A stretch of DNA of 45,417 nt from Rhodoferax sp. U11-2br (lineage in GTDB: Bacteria > Pseudomonadota > Gammaproteobacteria > Burkholderiales > Burkholderiaceae_C). Below the pieces are notes generated by a model. It saw nothing but the letters and a program-made list of their open reading frames with translations, was not told where the DNA came from and made no database searches. The stretch is taken from NCBI RefSeq assembly GCF_018619435.1, contig NZ_JAHFZF010000037.1, positions 1 to 45,417 of the forward strand, in the 5' to 3' direction. This document shows, piece by piece, positions 1 to 8,676 of this stretch. The translations under genes were made by a program, and so were the position numbers. Each line of letters begins with the position of its first letter. Position 1 is the stretch's first letter.

Positions 1-13
1 TTGTAGCCTTCAT
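1..13 (-). CDS. 5' end of an IS110-family transposase, partial (runs off left edge)
   Basis: Only the start is visible: on the minus strand an ATG at position 13 opens M-K-A-T and then leaves the window. An AGGAG ribosome-binding site lies 8 bases upstream. IS110/IS1111 transposases commonly begin with Met-Lys-Ala-Thr, and the upstream DNA carries the same 12-base terminal motif as the IS110-family element at the right edge of the window. Identification rests on this context, not on protein sequence. Confidence 0.4.
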
Positions 14-94
14 GGTGGACGCTCCTATCTGTGAGGTGGTTGTTACGCAACTCCACTTTGGCACATCGATGCCGTTTAGGGTGGGGGCGTCCAT
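1..94 (-). mobile_element. Left end of an IS1111-type (IS110-family) element, partial
   Basis: The motif GGGGGCGTCCAT at 83-94 is the exact inverse complement of ATGGACGCCCCC at 44302-44313, which lies beyond the 3' end of the IS110-family transposase at the right edge. About 70-80 bases separate this motif from the transposase start codon, matching the short left end usual for the IS1111 group. The element continues outside the window. Confidence 0.5.
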
Positions 95-122
95 TCCATT
101 GCTTTGGGTCGACTGCAGCTCC

Positions 123-266
123 GGGCCAGTTGCCGTCAGTCACCAATGACCGCTTTCCAACAGCCAAGTTACTCTGTCAATTTGACGCATCAGTAATCCC
201 TTTCAGCAGGGGGCACCTGGAATGTCAACGGATCCCGATTGGTTTTCGCCATTCCTGATGCAACAC
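123..266. repeat. Dispersed repeat A, copy 1
   Basis: This 144-base stretch closely matches 19710-19854, sharing long runs such as TCTGTCAATTTG and TTTTCGCCATTCCTG. It has no convincing reading frame. Copy 2 lies directly beyond the 3' end of the tyrosine recombinase gene; here no recombinase follows, only IS3 debris. Confidence 0.8.
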
Positions 267-301
267 AGCTCAGGCGGCCCGGCCACCGGGTTTTGTGTTT
301 G

Positions 302-616
302 TTAAGCCACGCGAACTTCACAGCGCCCCTTGGCAAAGTACGCTGTCGCCTTTCCCAGAATGTCCCGCTCCATGCGAAGGCGTGCATTCTCTGCGCGCAA
401 TCGGGTTAGTTCCATTTGCCCAGGTGACATGAACTTGTCGCTGGTACTCTTGAGTTGACGTTTGTTGCAGAGTCTGACCCAGTGTCTGGCTCTGAACTCC
501 CAGTATCTTGGCCGTTACCTGAGCCGCCTGTCTACCTTTGTGCAGGCGAACGGCTGCCAGCTTGATTTCCGGGGAGCATTTGCCCTTTGTTTGTCCGCCT
601 TTGCTCTAGCTCTTCT
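302..616 (-). pseudogene. IS3-family OrfA transposase remnant, frameshifted
   Basis: On the minus strand one frame gives the helix-turn-helix part of an IS3-type OrfA, with a C-S-P-E-I-K-L-A-A-V-R-L core and A-A-Q-V-...-K-I-L-G-V. A shift into a second frame then gives the leucine-zipper part (L-T-R-L-R-A-E-N-A-R-L) and the usual end, E-R-D-I-L-G-K-A-T-A-Y-F-A-K, with a TAA stop at 302-304. A further frame change occurs near the N-terminus. No OrfB follows, so this is a dead fragment. It lies between repeat A and the truncated autotransporter and may mark the event that removed the rest of that gene. Confidence 0.75.
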
Positions 617-687
617 TCCCCCCCCAATGTCTGAAATCTTCCTTCAGCTATGGAGTACATTTTTCAGGGGAAGGCCAGTCTGGCTGA

Positions 688-993
688 TCAGTTGCGCGTA
701 GAGAGTCCAGGAGAGTTGTTGATGTCGATATTATCCGTGCTGCTGATGCCTTGCTTGGTCAGGGTTCCGAGTGTGGCGCCGGACGTCTGGCCCCCGGTTG
801 AGGTGCCGCAGATGATGTCTGTGCTATCGATGAGGAAATCGCCGCTACTCCAGTTTTGCCCAAGACCAGCACCGCTGATGCTTTGTTGTGCATGGGCCGA
901 AACCATGGCTGCAAAGGTACCGGCCATATTCAGTGCCAGTACCGCTAATTGTCCCTGGCTGATGTGATCTTGTTGTTTGCTGTGCTGCAGCAT
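688..993 (-). pseudogene. Truncated autotransporter / exported adhesin, N-terminus only
   Basis: From ATG at 993 the frame encodes about 101 residues: a signal-peptide-like segment (G-Q-L-A-V-L-A-L-N-M-A-G-T-F-A-A-M, then A-H-A as a possible cleavage site) and a Gly/Ser/Thr-rich mature start. It resembles the N-terminus of the full autotransporter at 8677-11631: G-Q-L before the hydrophobic core, Q-N-W, and a G-T-L-T segment. It stops at 688 with no repeat passenger and no beta-barrel, so it cannot be a working autotransporter. An IS1182 copy ends 71 bases upstream of its ATG, probably separating it from its promoter. Confidence 0.55.
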
Positions 994-1064
994 ATATTTA
1001 CTTTGCTTTTTTTGATACGCATTTTTGGATGAACTTGGAATAGTAGTCGGTTTACTATCCTGTT

Positions 1065-2832
1065 GAGGCTGTAAAAAAAGTGTTTCTGGCATGACGTTTG
1101 CGACGAATCCTGAGAAGGAGATCGCGACCATGGCCCGCTACAAATCCCAAGACCACAACAGCCTGCTGCTGCCAGTTGTCTTGTCTGAACAAATTGTCCC
1201 AGGCAGCTTTGCCTTCGCACTGAACTACCTGGTAGACAACGAACTTGACCTCAGCGCCCTGGATGCCCGTTTCAAGAACGACGAAGTCGGAGCCAGTGCC
1301 TATGACCCGCGTGTCATGCTCAAGATCGTCTTGCTGGCCTACAGCCAGGGCCTGATCTCCAGCCGAGTCATTGAGCAAACCTGTGCACGCAACGTCCAGT
1401 TCATCGCCATCAGCGGCGACAGCCAACCCAGCCACACCCACATCGCCAAATTCGTCTGTGGCCTGAGTGAACAAATCAAACCCCTGTTTGCCCAAGTCCT
1501 ACTGACCTGCGACGCCCAAGGCCTGATCGGGCGCAACATGTTCGCCATTGATGGCGTCAAGCTCGCCTCCAACGCCAGCAAAGAACGCAGCGGCACCCAT
1601 GAAGAACTGCGCCACCGCGCAGATCGTCTGGAGCAAGCTGCCACCAAGATATTGACCCTGCACCAAGCCCAGGACAAGCAAGGCAGTGAACAGACGCTGG
1701 AGCCAAAACGCCAAGCCCGCATTGACGCCCTGCGCAAGGAAGCTGCACGCACGCGGGAGTTTCTTGCCACGGCGCCCAAGCGTCTGAACCGCAAAGGCCA
1801 GGAACTCAAGACCAACATCACCGACCCTGAGAGCGCCAAGATGGCCACCAGCAAAGGTGTCATCCAAGGCTATGCGGCCCAAGCTGCAGTTGACAGTGCA
1901 AACCAGATCATCATCGCAGCTGATGTCATTGGCTCAGGCTCCGAGCAAGCCATGCTGCTACCCATGATTGAGCAGGCCACCCCATTTCGCACGCCTGACA
2001 CCTTGGTCACAGCTGATGCGGGCTACCACAGTGATGCCAATGTGCAGCACCTCATGGCGCACACCATCCCCGCATTGGTAGCCGATAACCAGATGCGTAG
2101 CCGCGATGAGCGCTTTGCAAAGCAAGACAAATACAAAGGCAAGCCAGACCCGTTGTCGCAGAAGAAAGCAACTGGGCAACCCAAGCCGATTCAGAAGTTT
2201 CAACCCAAAGACTTCAGCTTCAACGACAACAATACCGCCGCCTGTCCAGCTGGAAAACTGATGACCAGCCCAGGCAGCGTCTACTTATCAGCAAAGGGGT
2301 TGCCGTACCAGACCTACACCGCCAAAGCGGTGGATTGCAATGCCTGCGTACTCAGTGACCAATGCCTGAGGGGGCCTATCAAACCCAATGATGGACGTGG
2401 ACGCCAAGTCACACGCTTCGAAGCCAAGGCAGTAGACAACACCCATCCCAGTGAGCGCATGCGCCAGGCCATTGACTCACCTCGGGGCAGGCAACTCTAC
2501 AGTCAACGCTTTGGCACGGTGGAGCCGGTGTTTGGCAATATCCGGCACAACAAGCGCATGACCCGCTTGAACCACCGAGGGCGTGCCAAGGTCAACACGC
2601 AGTGGAACCTTTACTGCATGGTGCACAACATTGAGAAACTGGCCAAAACGGGGATGGGGCAGACCAAGAGGCACTAGGATGGGCCATCAAGGGCATCGAA
2701 GGTGCCATGAGGCGCAAAGGAGGGGCAAATTGCGGCACACTGCGGTCATGAACTCCAACAACACAGCTTTCAATCTGCCTACGCGGCCGTACCAGCGGGT
2801 GGCGCGTGGGAAACGTGTTTTTTTACAGCCTC
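1065..2832 (+). mobile_element. IS1182-family insertion sequence, complete
   Basis: Terminal inverted repeats are visible: GAGGCTGTAAAAAAA at 1065-1079 and its inverse complement ending at 2832. They are identical over 15 bases, with partial match beyond. The element is 1768 bp with one transposase gene. GTT occurs immediately outside both ends, but a convincing longer target duplication is not seen. It sits between the truncated autotransporter (minus) and the TPR-sulfotransferase operon (plus), that is, in what was probably their shared divergent promoter region. Confidence 0.85.
1130..2677 (+). CDS. IS1182-family transposase
   Basis: 515-residue transposase of the IS1182 group (DUF772 N-terminal domain plus DDE domain). 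The N-terminal part has the family-typical segment R-V-M-L-K-I-V-L-L-A-Y around residue 60-70, and A-I-D-G-V-K-L is followed by a Lys/Glu/Arg-rich insertion. T-A-D-A-G-Y-H-S-D is the likely second catalytic Asp region, and a Cys-rich segment C-N-A-C-V-L-S-D-Q-C precedes the C-terminal R-F-G-T-V-E-P-V-F-G-N-I block carrying the catalytic Glu. The ATG at 1130 is chosen because GAGAAGGAG lies about 9 bases upstream; an upstream in-frame ATG at 1091 has no such site. The frame is intact, so it may be active. Confidence 0.93.
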   Translation: MARYKSQDHNSLLLPVVLSEQIVPGSFAFALNYLVDNELDLSALDARFKNDEVGASAYDPRVMLKIVLLAYSQGLISSRVIEQTCARNVQFIAISGDSQPSHTHIAKFVCGLSEQIKPLFAQVLLTCDAQGLIGRNMFAIDGVKLASNASKERSGTHEELRHRADRLEQAATKILTLHQAQDKQGSEQTLEPKRQARIDALRKEAARTREFLATAPKRLNRKGQELKTNITDPESAKMATSKGVIQGYAAQAAVDSANQIIIAADVIGSGSEQAMLLPMIEQATPFRTPDTLVTADAGYHSDANVQHLMAHTIPALVADNQMRSRDERFAKQDKYKGKPDPLSQKKATGQPKPIQKFQPKDFSFNDNNTAACPAGKLMTSPGSVYLSAKGLPYQTYTAKAVDCNACVLSDQCLRGPIKPNDGRGRQVTRFEAKAVDNTHPSERMRQAIDSPRGRQLYSQRFGTVEPVFGNIRHNKRMTRLNHRGRAKVNTQWNLYCMVHNIEKLAKTGMGQTKRH

Positions 2833-2900
2833 GTTAGGTCAACGTACCTATATGGCCTGAACGAAACCCCATTTACACAAAAATTTGGACACGCCCGCCT

Positions 2901-5045
2901 GTGGCCGTTATCAGCTTTATCCGCCGTGGAGTAGTTTTGAACAACAATAATCATCCTGTCGCCCAACAGCTTTCCATCCAGGAAGCGATCAGGCAGGCTT
3001 ATGAGCACTGGAATGCCGGACAGGCGTCTCAGGCCGAGCAACTCTGCTTGCGTGTACTGCAAGTCTTGCCGCATCAACCCGATGTTTTACATTTGTTGGG
3101 GGTGATCGCACACGCCTACGGCAAACTCGATCTGGCGATTGAGCATCTGCGCAAGGCTTGTTTGTACCCCACCGTGCCGGCAATCTACAGCAGCAATCTG
3201 GCGGAAATGTGCCGTCAGAAGGGCTTGTTGGCAGAGGCGGAGCAAGCCGCTCGCCGCGCCGTGGCGCAGGAGCCGCTACTGGTTGCGGCCTGGAATAACC
3301 TTGGCATCATTTTGCAGGAAAGCGGCAAATTCGACGCCAGTCTGGAATGCCTGCAACACGTCATTGCCTTGCAACCCGACAATCACGAGGCCCACAACAA
3401 CCTGGCCAATACATACAAACGTCTGGGTCGACTCGACCAAGCGCAGGCCAGTTATCAGCGTGCCCTGGCCTTGCGCCCGGACTATGCAGAAGTGCATAGC
3501 AACTTGGCTTTTCTGTTGAGCGACCTCGGGCGTTTCGATGAAGCCGTTGTTTCTGCCGAGAAAGCCATCGATATCAACCCGCAATTGGCGGATGCCTATT
3601 TCAATCTGGCCCAGATCGAGATGTCACGCATGCGCTACGCCGATGCTCAGCGCTGGATTAATGCACTCTTAGCGTTCGCGCCGCAGCACGCCGGCGCATT
3701 GACTGCACGCGCGCAGTTGCTCATCAAGGCCGACCATCACCAGGAGGCGCTTGCTTGCATGCGCGATGTGCTGACGATTGCGCCTGACAGCGCCAATGCG
3801 CACAACGTACTGGGCAAAGCGCTGCAGGCGCTTGGGCAGCATGAGGAAGCGATGCAGGCCTTCGATCGCGCCGTTGCATTGCCGGGAACGGTAGCCGAAG
3901 AGGCTTCGGTCGCGCGCGCATCGCTGCTGATGGAAACAGGTAACAAGGAAGAAGCGATTGCCGCCTTTGATCGTGCGCTCGAGCTTTTTCCCGCATCGCG
4001 CATGGTGATGACGGCACGCTGCGACAGCAAGACCTATCGCAGCGACGACCCGGATATCGCCATGATGGAAGCAGCGCTTGAGCAAGCGATGAACCCGGCG
4101 ATCAATGAACAGATGGATTTGCATTTTGCGCTCGGCAAGGCCTATCTCGATACCGGAAATTCGGAGCGCGCATTCTTTCATCTGGACCAAGGCAACGCGA
4201 TCAAGCGCGCCACGTTTCAGTTCGATGTCGTCAAGACAGGCGAGTGGATGAAGAAGATCGCCGCGGCCTTCACGCCAGAGTTGATGGAAAAATTCAAGGA
4301 CGCCGGCGCGGCATCGGAGCGCCCTGTGTTCGTCATGGGCATGCCGCGTTCCGGTACGACGTTGGTGGAACAGATCCTTGCATCGCATTCAGGCATCCAT
4401 GGCGCGGGAGAGTTGAGCGCCTTGCGCCATGCAGTGGACCGGGCCGGAGTTTTTCCGGATGGCATCGCAAGCTGGAGCAAGGACGATTTTGCACGCATCG
4501 GCCAAGATTACCTGTCGCGTGTGGCGAGCCTTGCTCCAGACGCACTGCGGCTGGTTGACAAGATGCCGGCCAATTTTCTGCATGCCGGACTGATCCCGTT
4601 GATCCTCTCCGGCGCCCGTATCATCCATTGCCGTCGCGACCCGGTAGATACCTGCCTGTCCTGTTACAGCAAGAATTTCGCAGGCGAGCAGCTGTTTGCC
4701 TATCGCCTCGATGAGCTTGGCGCATTTCATCTTGAATATCAGGCTTTGATGGACAGTTTGCGCAAGGTGTTGCCGCCGGATCGCTTTCTTGAGGTCGACT
4801 ACGAAAACGTGGTGGACGATCTGGAAGGTGAAGCGCGTCGTCTGATTGCCTTTGTCGACATGCCGTGGGAAGACGCCTGTCTGAGCTTCCACAAGACCCG
4901 CCGCATCGTGCGTACCGCCAGCGTAAGTCAGGTGCGTCAGCCGATTTATGCCACCTCGAAGGGACGCTGGCGCCGCCATGCGGCGTATCTGGGGCCATTG
5001 CTTAAAGCGCTGGGGGTAGACCAACCGGCCAAAGACTTGCAATGA
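2901..5045 (+). CDS. TPR-repeat sulfotransferase
   Basis: Protein of about 714 residues. Residues ~30-400 are tandem tetratricopeptide repeats (repeated A-W-N-N-L-G, A-H-N-N-L-A and A-Y-F-N-L-A signatures). Residues ~475-700 form a PAPS-dependent sulfotransferase domain with the 5'-phosphosulfate loop P-R-S-G-T-T at 482-487 and a 3'-phosphate-binding stretch C-R-R-D-P-V-D-T-C. It should transfer sulfate from PAPS to a substrate recognised by the TPR part. First gene of a five-gene operon that ends with the PAPS-making kinase; its stop overlaps the next gene by 4 bases. Start is uncertain: GTG at 2901 gives the longest form, but TTG at 2937 has a GGAG 5-6 bases upstream and may be the real start. 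The substrate is not known; the autotransporter downstream is a candidate (inference). Confidence 0.9.
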   Translation: MAVISFIRRGVVLNNNNHPVAQQLSIQEAIRQAYEHWNAGQASQAEQLCLRVLQVLPHQPDVLHLLGVIAHAYGKLDLAIEHLRKACLYPTVPAIYSSNLAEMCRQKGLLAEAEQAARRAVAQEPLLVAAWNNLGIILQESGKFDASLECLQHVIALQPDNHEAHNNLANTYKRLGRLDQAQASYQRALALRPDYAEVHSNLAFLLSDLGRFDEAVVSAEKAIDINPQLADAYFNLAQIEMSRMRYADAQRWINALLAFAPQHAGALTARAQLLIKADHHQEALACMRDVLTIAPDSANAHNVLGKALQALGQHEEAMQAFDRAVALPGTVAEEASVARASLLMETGNKEEAIAAFDRALELFPASRMVMTARCDSKTYRSDDPDIAMMEAALEQAMNPAINEQMDLHFALGKAYLDTGNSERAFFHLDQGNAIKRATFQFDVVKTGEWMKKIAAAFTPELMEKFKDAGAASERPVFVMGMPRSGTTLVEQILASHSGIHGAGELSALRHAVDRAGVFPDGIASWSKDDFARIGQDYLSRVASLAPDALRLVDKMPANFLHAGLIPLILSGARIIHCRRDPVDTCLSCYSKNFAGEQLFAYRLDELGAFHLEYQALMDSLRKVLPPDRFLEVDYENVVDDLEGEARRLIAFVDMPWEDACLSFHKTRRIVRTASVSQVRQPIYATSKGRWRRHAAYLGPLLKALGVDQPAKDLQ

Positions 5046-6220
5046 CAGCGCAGCAGCCATCCGTGATGGACTATCCGGCCATTCAACAGCAGGCGTACAC
5101 CTTACTCTGTGAAGAACGTTTCAGCGAAGCCGAGACATTGCTACGGGGGGCGCTGGCTTGCGGAACGGGGCCGATTCCGCTGTGGAGGCAATTGTTTTAC
5201 GCGATTCGCCCGCAAGGCAAGATCGAGGAAGCACGACAGATTCTGGAAATGATCGTGCGCACGATTCCAGGCGACATGAGCACCCGCTTCGACTTATCGG
5301 AAATCCTGCTGTTGCAAGGGGAGTTCAAGCGAGGCTGGCGCGAATACCGGTTCCGTTACAAGTTGGAACACACAGCCATGATCAGCCGGCACGTGCAGAG
5401 CCCGCGCTGGGAAGGCCAGCCGATCGCGGGCAAAACCTTGCTTATCCACGACGAACAGGGCTATGGCGACACCTTCCAGTTTCTGCGCATGGTGGCCTGG
5501 GCGCGCGAGCGCAGCGGTGCACGCACCATCCTGGAAGTCAATGCAGATAGCTACACGCTGGCCAAACGTTGCGCGGGATATGACGACATCATCCCCGCTG
5601 GCACGATTCCACCTGCATTCGATTTCCATTGCGAACTGATGAGCCTGCCGCTGGCAATGGGCTTGGAACTGAGCGACCTGCCGGGCAGCACCCACTATCT
5701 GAGCGCAAATCAGGCGCGCATCGAAAAATGGCGCGAGCGCCTAGCGTCGCTGCCACGTCCGCTGGTGGGTCTGGTCTGGGCCGGACGACCCACGCACACC
5801 AATGACGCACGCCGCTCCATGTCCTTGAGCGACCTGGCGCCGCTGGCGCAGGAAGGCGTCACCTTCGTCGCGCTGCAAAAGGGGCCTGCCGCAGCACAGA
5901 GCGCAACACCTCCTGCGGGAATGTCGCTGGTATCACTTAGCGAAGAGATCAAGGATTTCGAGGATACGGCCGCCATACTGACGCTGCTCGATGTGCTGGT
6001 GTCGGTCGACTCGTCACCGGTGCATCTTGCCGGTGCTCTCGGTTGTCCGGCATGGGTCATGCTTCCATTCGTGCCTGACTGGCGCTGGCTGCTTCAGCGT
6101 GAAGACTCGCCCTGGTACCCCTCCGTACGCCTGTTCCGGCAGCAAGAATGGGGGAAGTGGGGGCCGGTATTGCAATCCATTTCTGCCGCTCTGGGCAAAT
6201 TGCGCGGCGGCGCGGCATGA
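5042..6220 (+). CDS. TPR protein with glycosyltransferase-like (GT9/GT41-type) domain
   Basis: 392 residues. A short TPR-like N-terminal part (~10-110) is followed by a domain typical of TPR-linked heptosyltransferase-like proteins: G-K-T-L-L-I-H-D-E-Q-G-Y-G-D-T-F-Q-F near 135-150, V-G-L-V-W-A-G near 240, and a nucleotide-sugar-binding stretch with D-V-L-V-S-V-D-S-S-P-V-H-L-A-G-A-L-G near 315-335. By family it transfers a sugar, often to protein in TPR-linked forms; donor and acceptor cannot be read from sequence. ATG overlaps the previous stop (ATGA), implying translational coupling with the sulfotransferase. It may be an autotransporter or other surface-protein glycosyltransferase. Confidence 0.82.
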   Translation: MTAQQPSVMDYPAIQQQAYTLLCEERFSEAETLLRGALACGTGPIPLWRQLFYAIRPQGKIEEARQILEMIVRTIPGDMSTRFDLSEILLLQGEFKRGWREYRFRYKLEHTAMISRHVQSPRWEGQPIAGKTLLIHDEQGYGDTFQFLRMVAWARERSGARTILEVNADSYTLAKRCAGYDDIIPAGTIPPAFDFHCELMSLPLAMGLELSDLPGSTHYLSANQARIEKWRERLASLPRPLVGLVWAGRPTHTNDARRSMSLSDLAPLAQEGVTFVALQKGPAAAQSATPPAGMSLVSLSEEIKDFEDTAAILTLLDVLVSVDSSPVHLAGALGCPAWVMLPFVPDWRWLLQREDSPWYPSVRLFRQQEWGKWGPVLQSISAALGKLRGGAA

Positions 6221-7047
6221 CGCGCCCATCAAACCCAGTGGTGTTGGCAACATGGTTGGTGATATGCCTGTTGACGGCGTGCGCAGGCGACCCCAACGTG
6301 CACGCCGATGCCATGGCGCAGCCGGCGGGTTTGCAACGCAATCAGGTACAGGCCGGTGCATTCGTACTGACCACTTATTCCCGTATCACCCGCATTGATC
6401 AACCGTTGACCGTGTATATCGAAGGCGACGGCCTGGCTTGGCGCAGCCGCAATCAAGCGTCCGACGATCCCACGCCGCATCGCGCGTTGGGACTGAGCCT
6501 GGCCGTGGCCGACGGGACTTCTAATGTGGTCTATCTGGCGCGCCCCTGCCAGTTCACGCCTATGACCGCTAATCCACGTTGCGCCGTCACTTACTGGACC
6601 GACAAGCGCTATGCGGAAGAAGTGGTGACCTCAATGAACATCGCCGTGACGCAGTATCTGCAACGCCTGCCGGGACAACGCGTCAATCTGGTCGGCTATT
6701 CAGGCGGCGGTGCACTGGCCGTGCTGATCGCGGCCAGACGTGATGATGTTGCTAGCCTGCGCACGGTTGCTGGCAATCTGGATCATGTCGCGGTGAATCG
6801 CCTGCATCAGGTCAGCCCGATGCCGGTCTCGCTCAACGCCATCGACGTCGCGGGACGCGTCGCTACTATTCCCCAACTGCATATCAGCGGCGACGACGAC
6901 AAGGTTGTACCAACATCCGTCACCCGCACTTTTGTCGCCGCTGTCGGATCATGCGCGCAGTTGCGCGTGGTCGAGGGTATGGCACATGAAAGTGATTGGG
7001 CAGGCAAGTGGCCCGCCTTGCTGTCAACCCCGCTATCTTGTTCTTAA
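6217..7047 (+). CDS. Predicted lipoprotein, alpha/beta-hydrolase fold
   Basis: 276 residues from the ATG at 6217, which overlaps the preceding stop codon. A signal peptide with lipobox L-T-A-C (Cys about residue 22) predicts a membrane-anchored lipoprotein. G-Y-S-G-G-G-A near residue 160 is a nucleophile elbow, and later H-I-S-G-D-D-D-K-V-V-P and G-M-A-H-E segments fit the acid and His of a serine-hydrolase triad. Substrate unknown. Its position inside a glyco/sulfo-modification operon suggests trimming or acyl/ester removal at the envelope, but that is inference. Confidence 0.8.
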   Translation: MTRPSNPVVLATWLVICLLTACAGDPNVHADAMAQPAGLQRNQVQAGAFVLTTYSRITRIDQPLTVYIEGDGLAWRSRNQASDDPTPHRALGLSLAVADGTSNVVYLARPCQFTPMTANPRCAVTYWTDKRYAEEVVTSMNIAVTQYLQRLPGQRVNLVGYSGGGALAVLIAARRDDVASLRTVAGNLDHVAVNRLHQVSPMPVSLNAIDVAGRVATIPQLHISGDDDKVVPTSVTRTFVAAVGSCAQLRVVEGMAHESDWAGKWPALLSTPLSCS

Positions 7048-7057
7048 AGACTGCAAC

Positions 7058-7939
7058 ATGACAACACCTCAGCCGGTTGCGAATACCTCGCCGACCACGC
7101 TCAAGCAATGCCGCCATGGCCTGCTGCTGTTCTTGCGAGAAGATATGTACATTGGTCGCTCGCTGGACCTGTACGGTGAATTCAGTGAACTCGAAGCTGT
7201 GTTGTTTGCGCAAATCGTGCACGCGGGCGACGTCGTGCTTGAAGTCGGCGCCAATATCGGCGCGCATACCGTCCATCTGGCCCAGCTGGTCGGCCCGCAC
7301 GGACATGTGCACGCCTATGAACCACAACGCGTGATCTTTCAGCTACTGTGCGCCAATGTCGCGCTCAACAGCCTGTTCAATGTTTACACGCATCACGCAG
7401 GAGTCGGTAGCAGCCCCGGCGAGCTGCACGTACCGCAGCCGAACTATGCCGCGGTCAATAATTTTGGCGGCTTGTCTTTGTCCCATGAAAAACGAGGCGA
7501 ACCGGTGCCGGTGGTTTGTCTCGACACACTGACATTGCCGTCGCTGAAACTGCTCAAGGTTGATGTCGAAGGCATGGAGCACGAAGTTCTGAGTGGCGCG
7601 CGCCATACTATTCAGCAGCATCGGCCTTTTCTCTATGTGGAAAATGATCGGCAGGAAAAGTCGGCGTCGCTGATCGCCTTGATCGATGAACTTGGCTACG
7701 ACATGTACTGGCATTTGCCGCCCCTCTACAACCCGGACAACTTTGCGAGAAATCCAAGCAACATCTTTCCAGCCATTGTGTCCACTAGTCTGCTGTGTGT
7801 GCCAAAGGAATCTGCGTTGACCCTCAATGGCTTCCGCAAAGTTACCGGACCGGAGGATTGGTGGACGACGATGGCCACACCGTCGCAGTCGGATGTTCAA
7901 ACAAATAAAGCCCTTACGAAAGATCCGAATGCATCCTGA
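7058..7939 (+). CDS. FkbM-family methyltransferase
   Basis: 293 residues from ATG at 7058, ten bases after the previous stop. SAM-binding motif V-V-L-E-V-G-A-N-I-G-A-H-T at about 65-77, then A-Y-E-P-Q, and the FkbM signature L-K-V-D-V-E-G-M-E-H-E-V-L-S-G-A around 168-183. FkbM enzymes O-methylate sugars or secondary metabolites; in surface-polysaccharide and glycoprotein loci they usually methylate glycan hydroxyls. An upstream in-frame ATG exists at 6905 inside the previous gene but gives an unrelated N-terminal extension, so it is rejected. Its end overlaps the start of cysC by 11 bases. Confidence 0.9.
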   Translation: MTTPQPVANTSPTTLKQCRHGLLLFLREDMYIGRSLDLYGEFSELEAVLFAQIVHAGDVVLEVGANIGAHTVHLAQLVGPHGHVHAYEPQRVIFQLLCANVALNSLFNVYTHHAGVGSSPGELHVPQPNYAAVNNFGGLSLSHEKRGEPVPVVCLDTLTLPSLKLLKVDVEGMEHEVLSGARHTIQQHRPFLYVENDRQEKSASLIALIDELGYDMYWHLPPLYNPDNFARNPSNIFPAIVSTSLLCVPKESALTLNGFRKVTGPEDWWTTMATPSQSDVQTNKALTKDPNAS

Positions 7940-8534
7940 CGCTCGCAACCTGACCGAAACCGCGCATGCGCTGTCCGCGTCTGATCGCCAGGCACATTAC
8001 GGCCATGCCGGAGCAGTGTTGTGGCTGACAGGACTGTCAGCCTCCGGAAAATCTAGTCTGGCAATGGGCTTGGAACAAGCGCTCATGAAGCGGGGCTATT
8101 CTTGCTATGTACTTGATGGCGACAATGTGCGCAGCGGACTGAATGCCAATCTCGGCTTCAGCCCAGAAGACCGAAGTGAGAATATTCGGCGCGTCAGCGA
8201 AGTCGCAGCCTTGTTTGCCGATGCGGGCTTGATTTGCATCACCGCGTTTATCTCACCGTATCGCGCCGACCGCGCCCAGGCGCGTTTGCGTTGCAAGCAG
8301 GCGTTCCATGAGATTTACATTGCGGCAGGTCTCGCCACGTGTGAAGTGCGGGATCCCAAAGGCTTGTACAAGAAGGCGCGTGCAGGAGAGATCAGAGAGT
8401 TCACCGGCATCAGTGCACCATACGAATCACCTGAACAAGCTGAGTGCGTGATCGACACTGAGTCGGAAGCTCTGACAGTGAGCCTGGAAAAGCTAATCGC
8501 CTATGTGCTGGCTGTATTGCCATGTAAGAAATAA
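7929..8534 (+). CDS. cysC: Adenylylsulfate (APS) kinase
   Basis: 201 residues. Phosphorylates APS to PAPS. P-loop G-L-S-A-S-G-K-S at 35-42, then V-L-D-G-D-N-V-R-S-G-L-N, L-G-F-S-P-E-D-R-S-E-N-I-R-R-V and F-I-S-P-Y-R-A-D-R, all diagnostic for CysC. Length is normal for a stand-alone kinase. No cysN, cysD or cysH lies nearby, and it is translationally coupled to the FkbM gene. Its role here is therefore probably to feed PAPS to the sulfotransferase at the head of the operon rather than assimilatory sulfate reduction (inference). Confidence 0.95.
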   Translation: MHPDARNLTETAHALSASDRQAHYGHAGAVLWLTGLSASGKSSLAMGLEQALMKRGYSCYVLDGDNVRSGLNANLGFSPEDRSENIRRVSEVAALFADAGLICITAFISPYRADRAQARLRCKQAFHEIYIAAGLATCEVRDPKGLYKKARAGEIREFTGISAPYESPEQAECVIDTESEALTVSLEKLIAYVLAVLPCKK

Positions 8535-8579
8535 AGCGAGTGGTAGCTGATCTTGCCCCTGTTATTCGGACTTCTTAAG

Positions 8580-8601
8580 CCACCAATTAGGTGGACTTTT
8601 T
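8580..8601 (+). terminator. Probable Rho-independent terminator after cysC
   Basis: A short hairpin with stem CCACC/GGTGG and loop AATTA is followed two bases later by five T's, about 45 bases after the cysC stop. It is a weak stem. A second, stronger stem with CGTT loop (GCTGGGC/GCCCAGC) lies just beyond, near 8610-8627, without a T run. The two convergent transcription units (cysC and the autotransporter) meet here. Confidence 0.45.
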
Positions 8602-8676
8602 GTCTTGCTGCTGGGCCGTTGCCCAGCGTTACTCAATCGTCATTGGGCTGACAGGGCCCAAGCTAGTGCCCTGCCG

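Noticed and set aside
6905..7057. Longer N-terminus for the FkbM methyltransferase
   Set aside because: This extension lies inside the preceding hydrolase gene and has no family similarity; the ATG at 7058 gives the normal family length.
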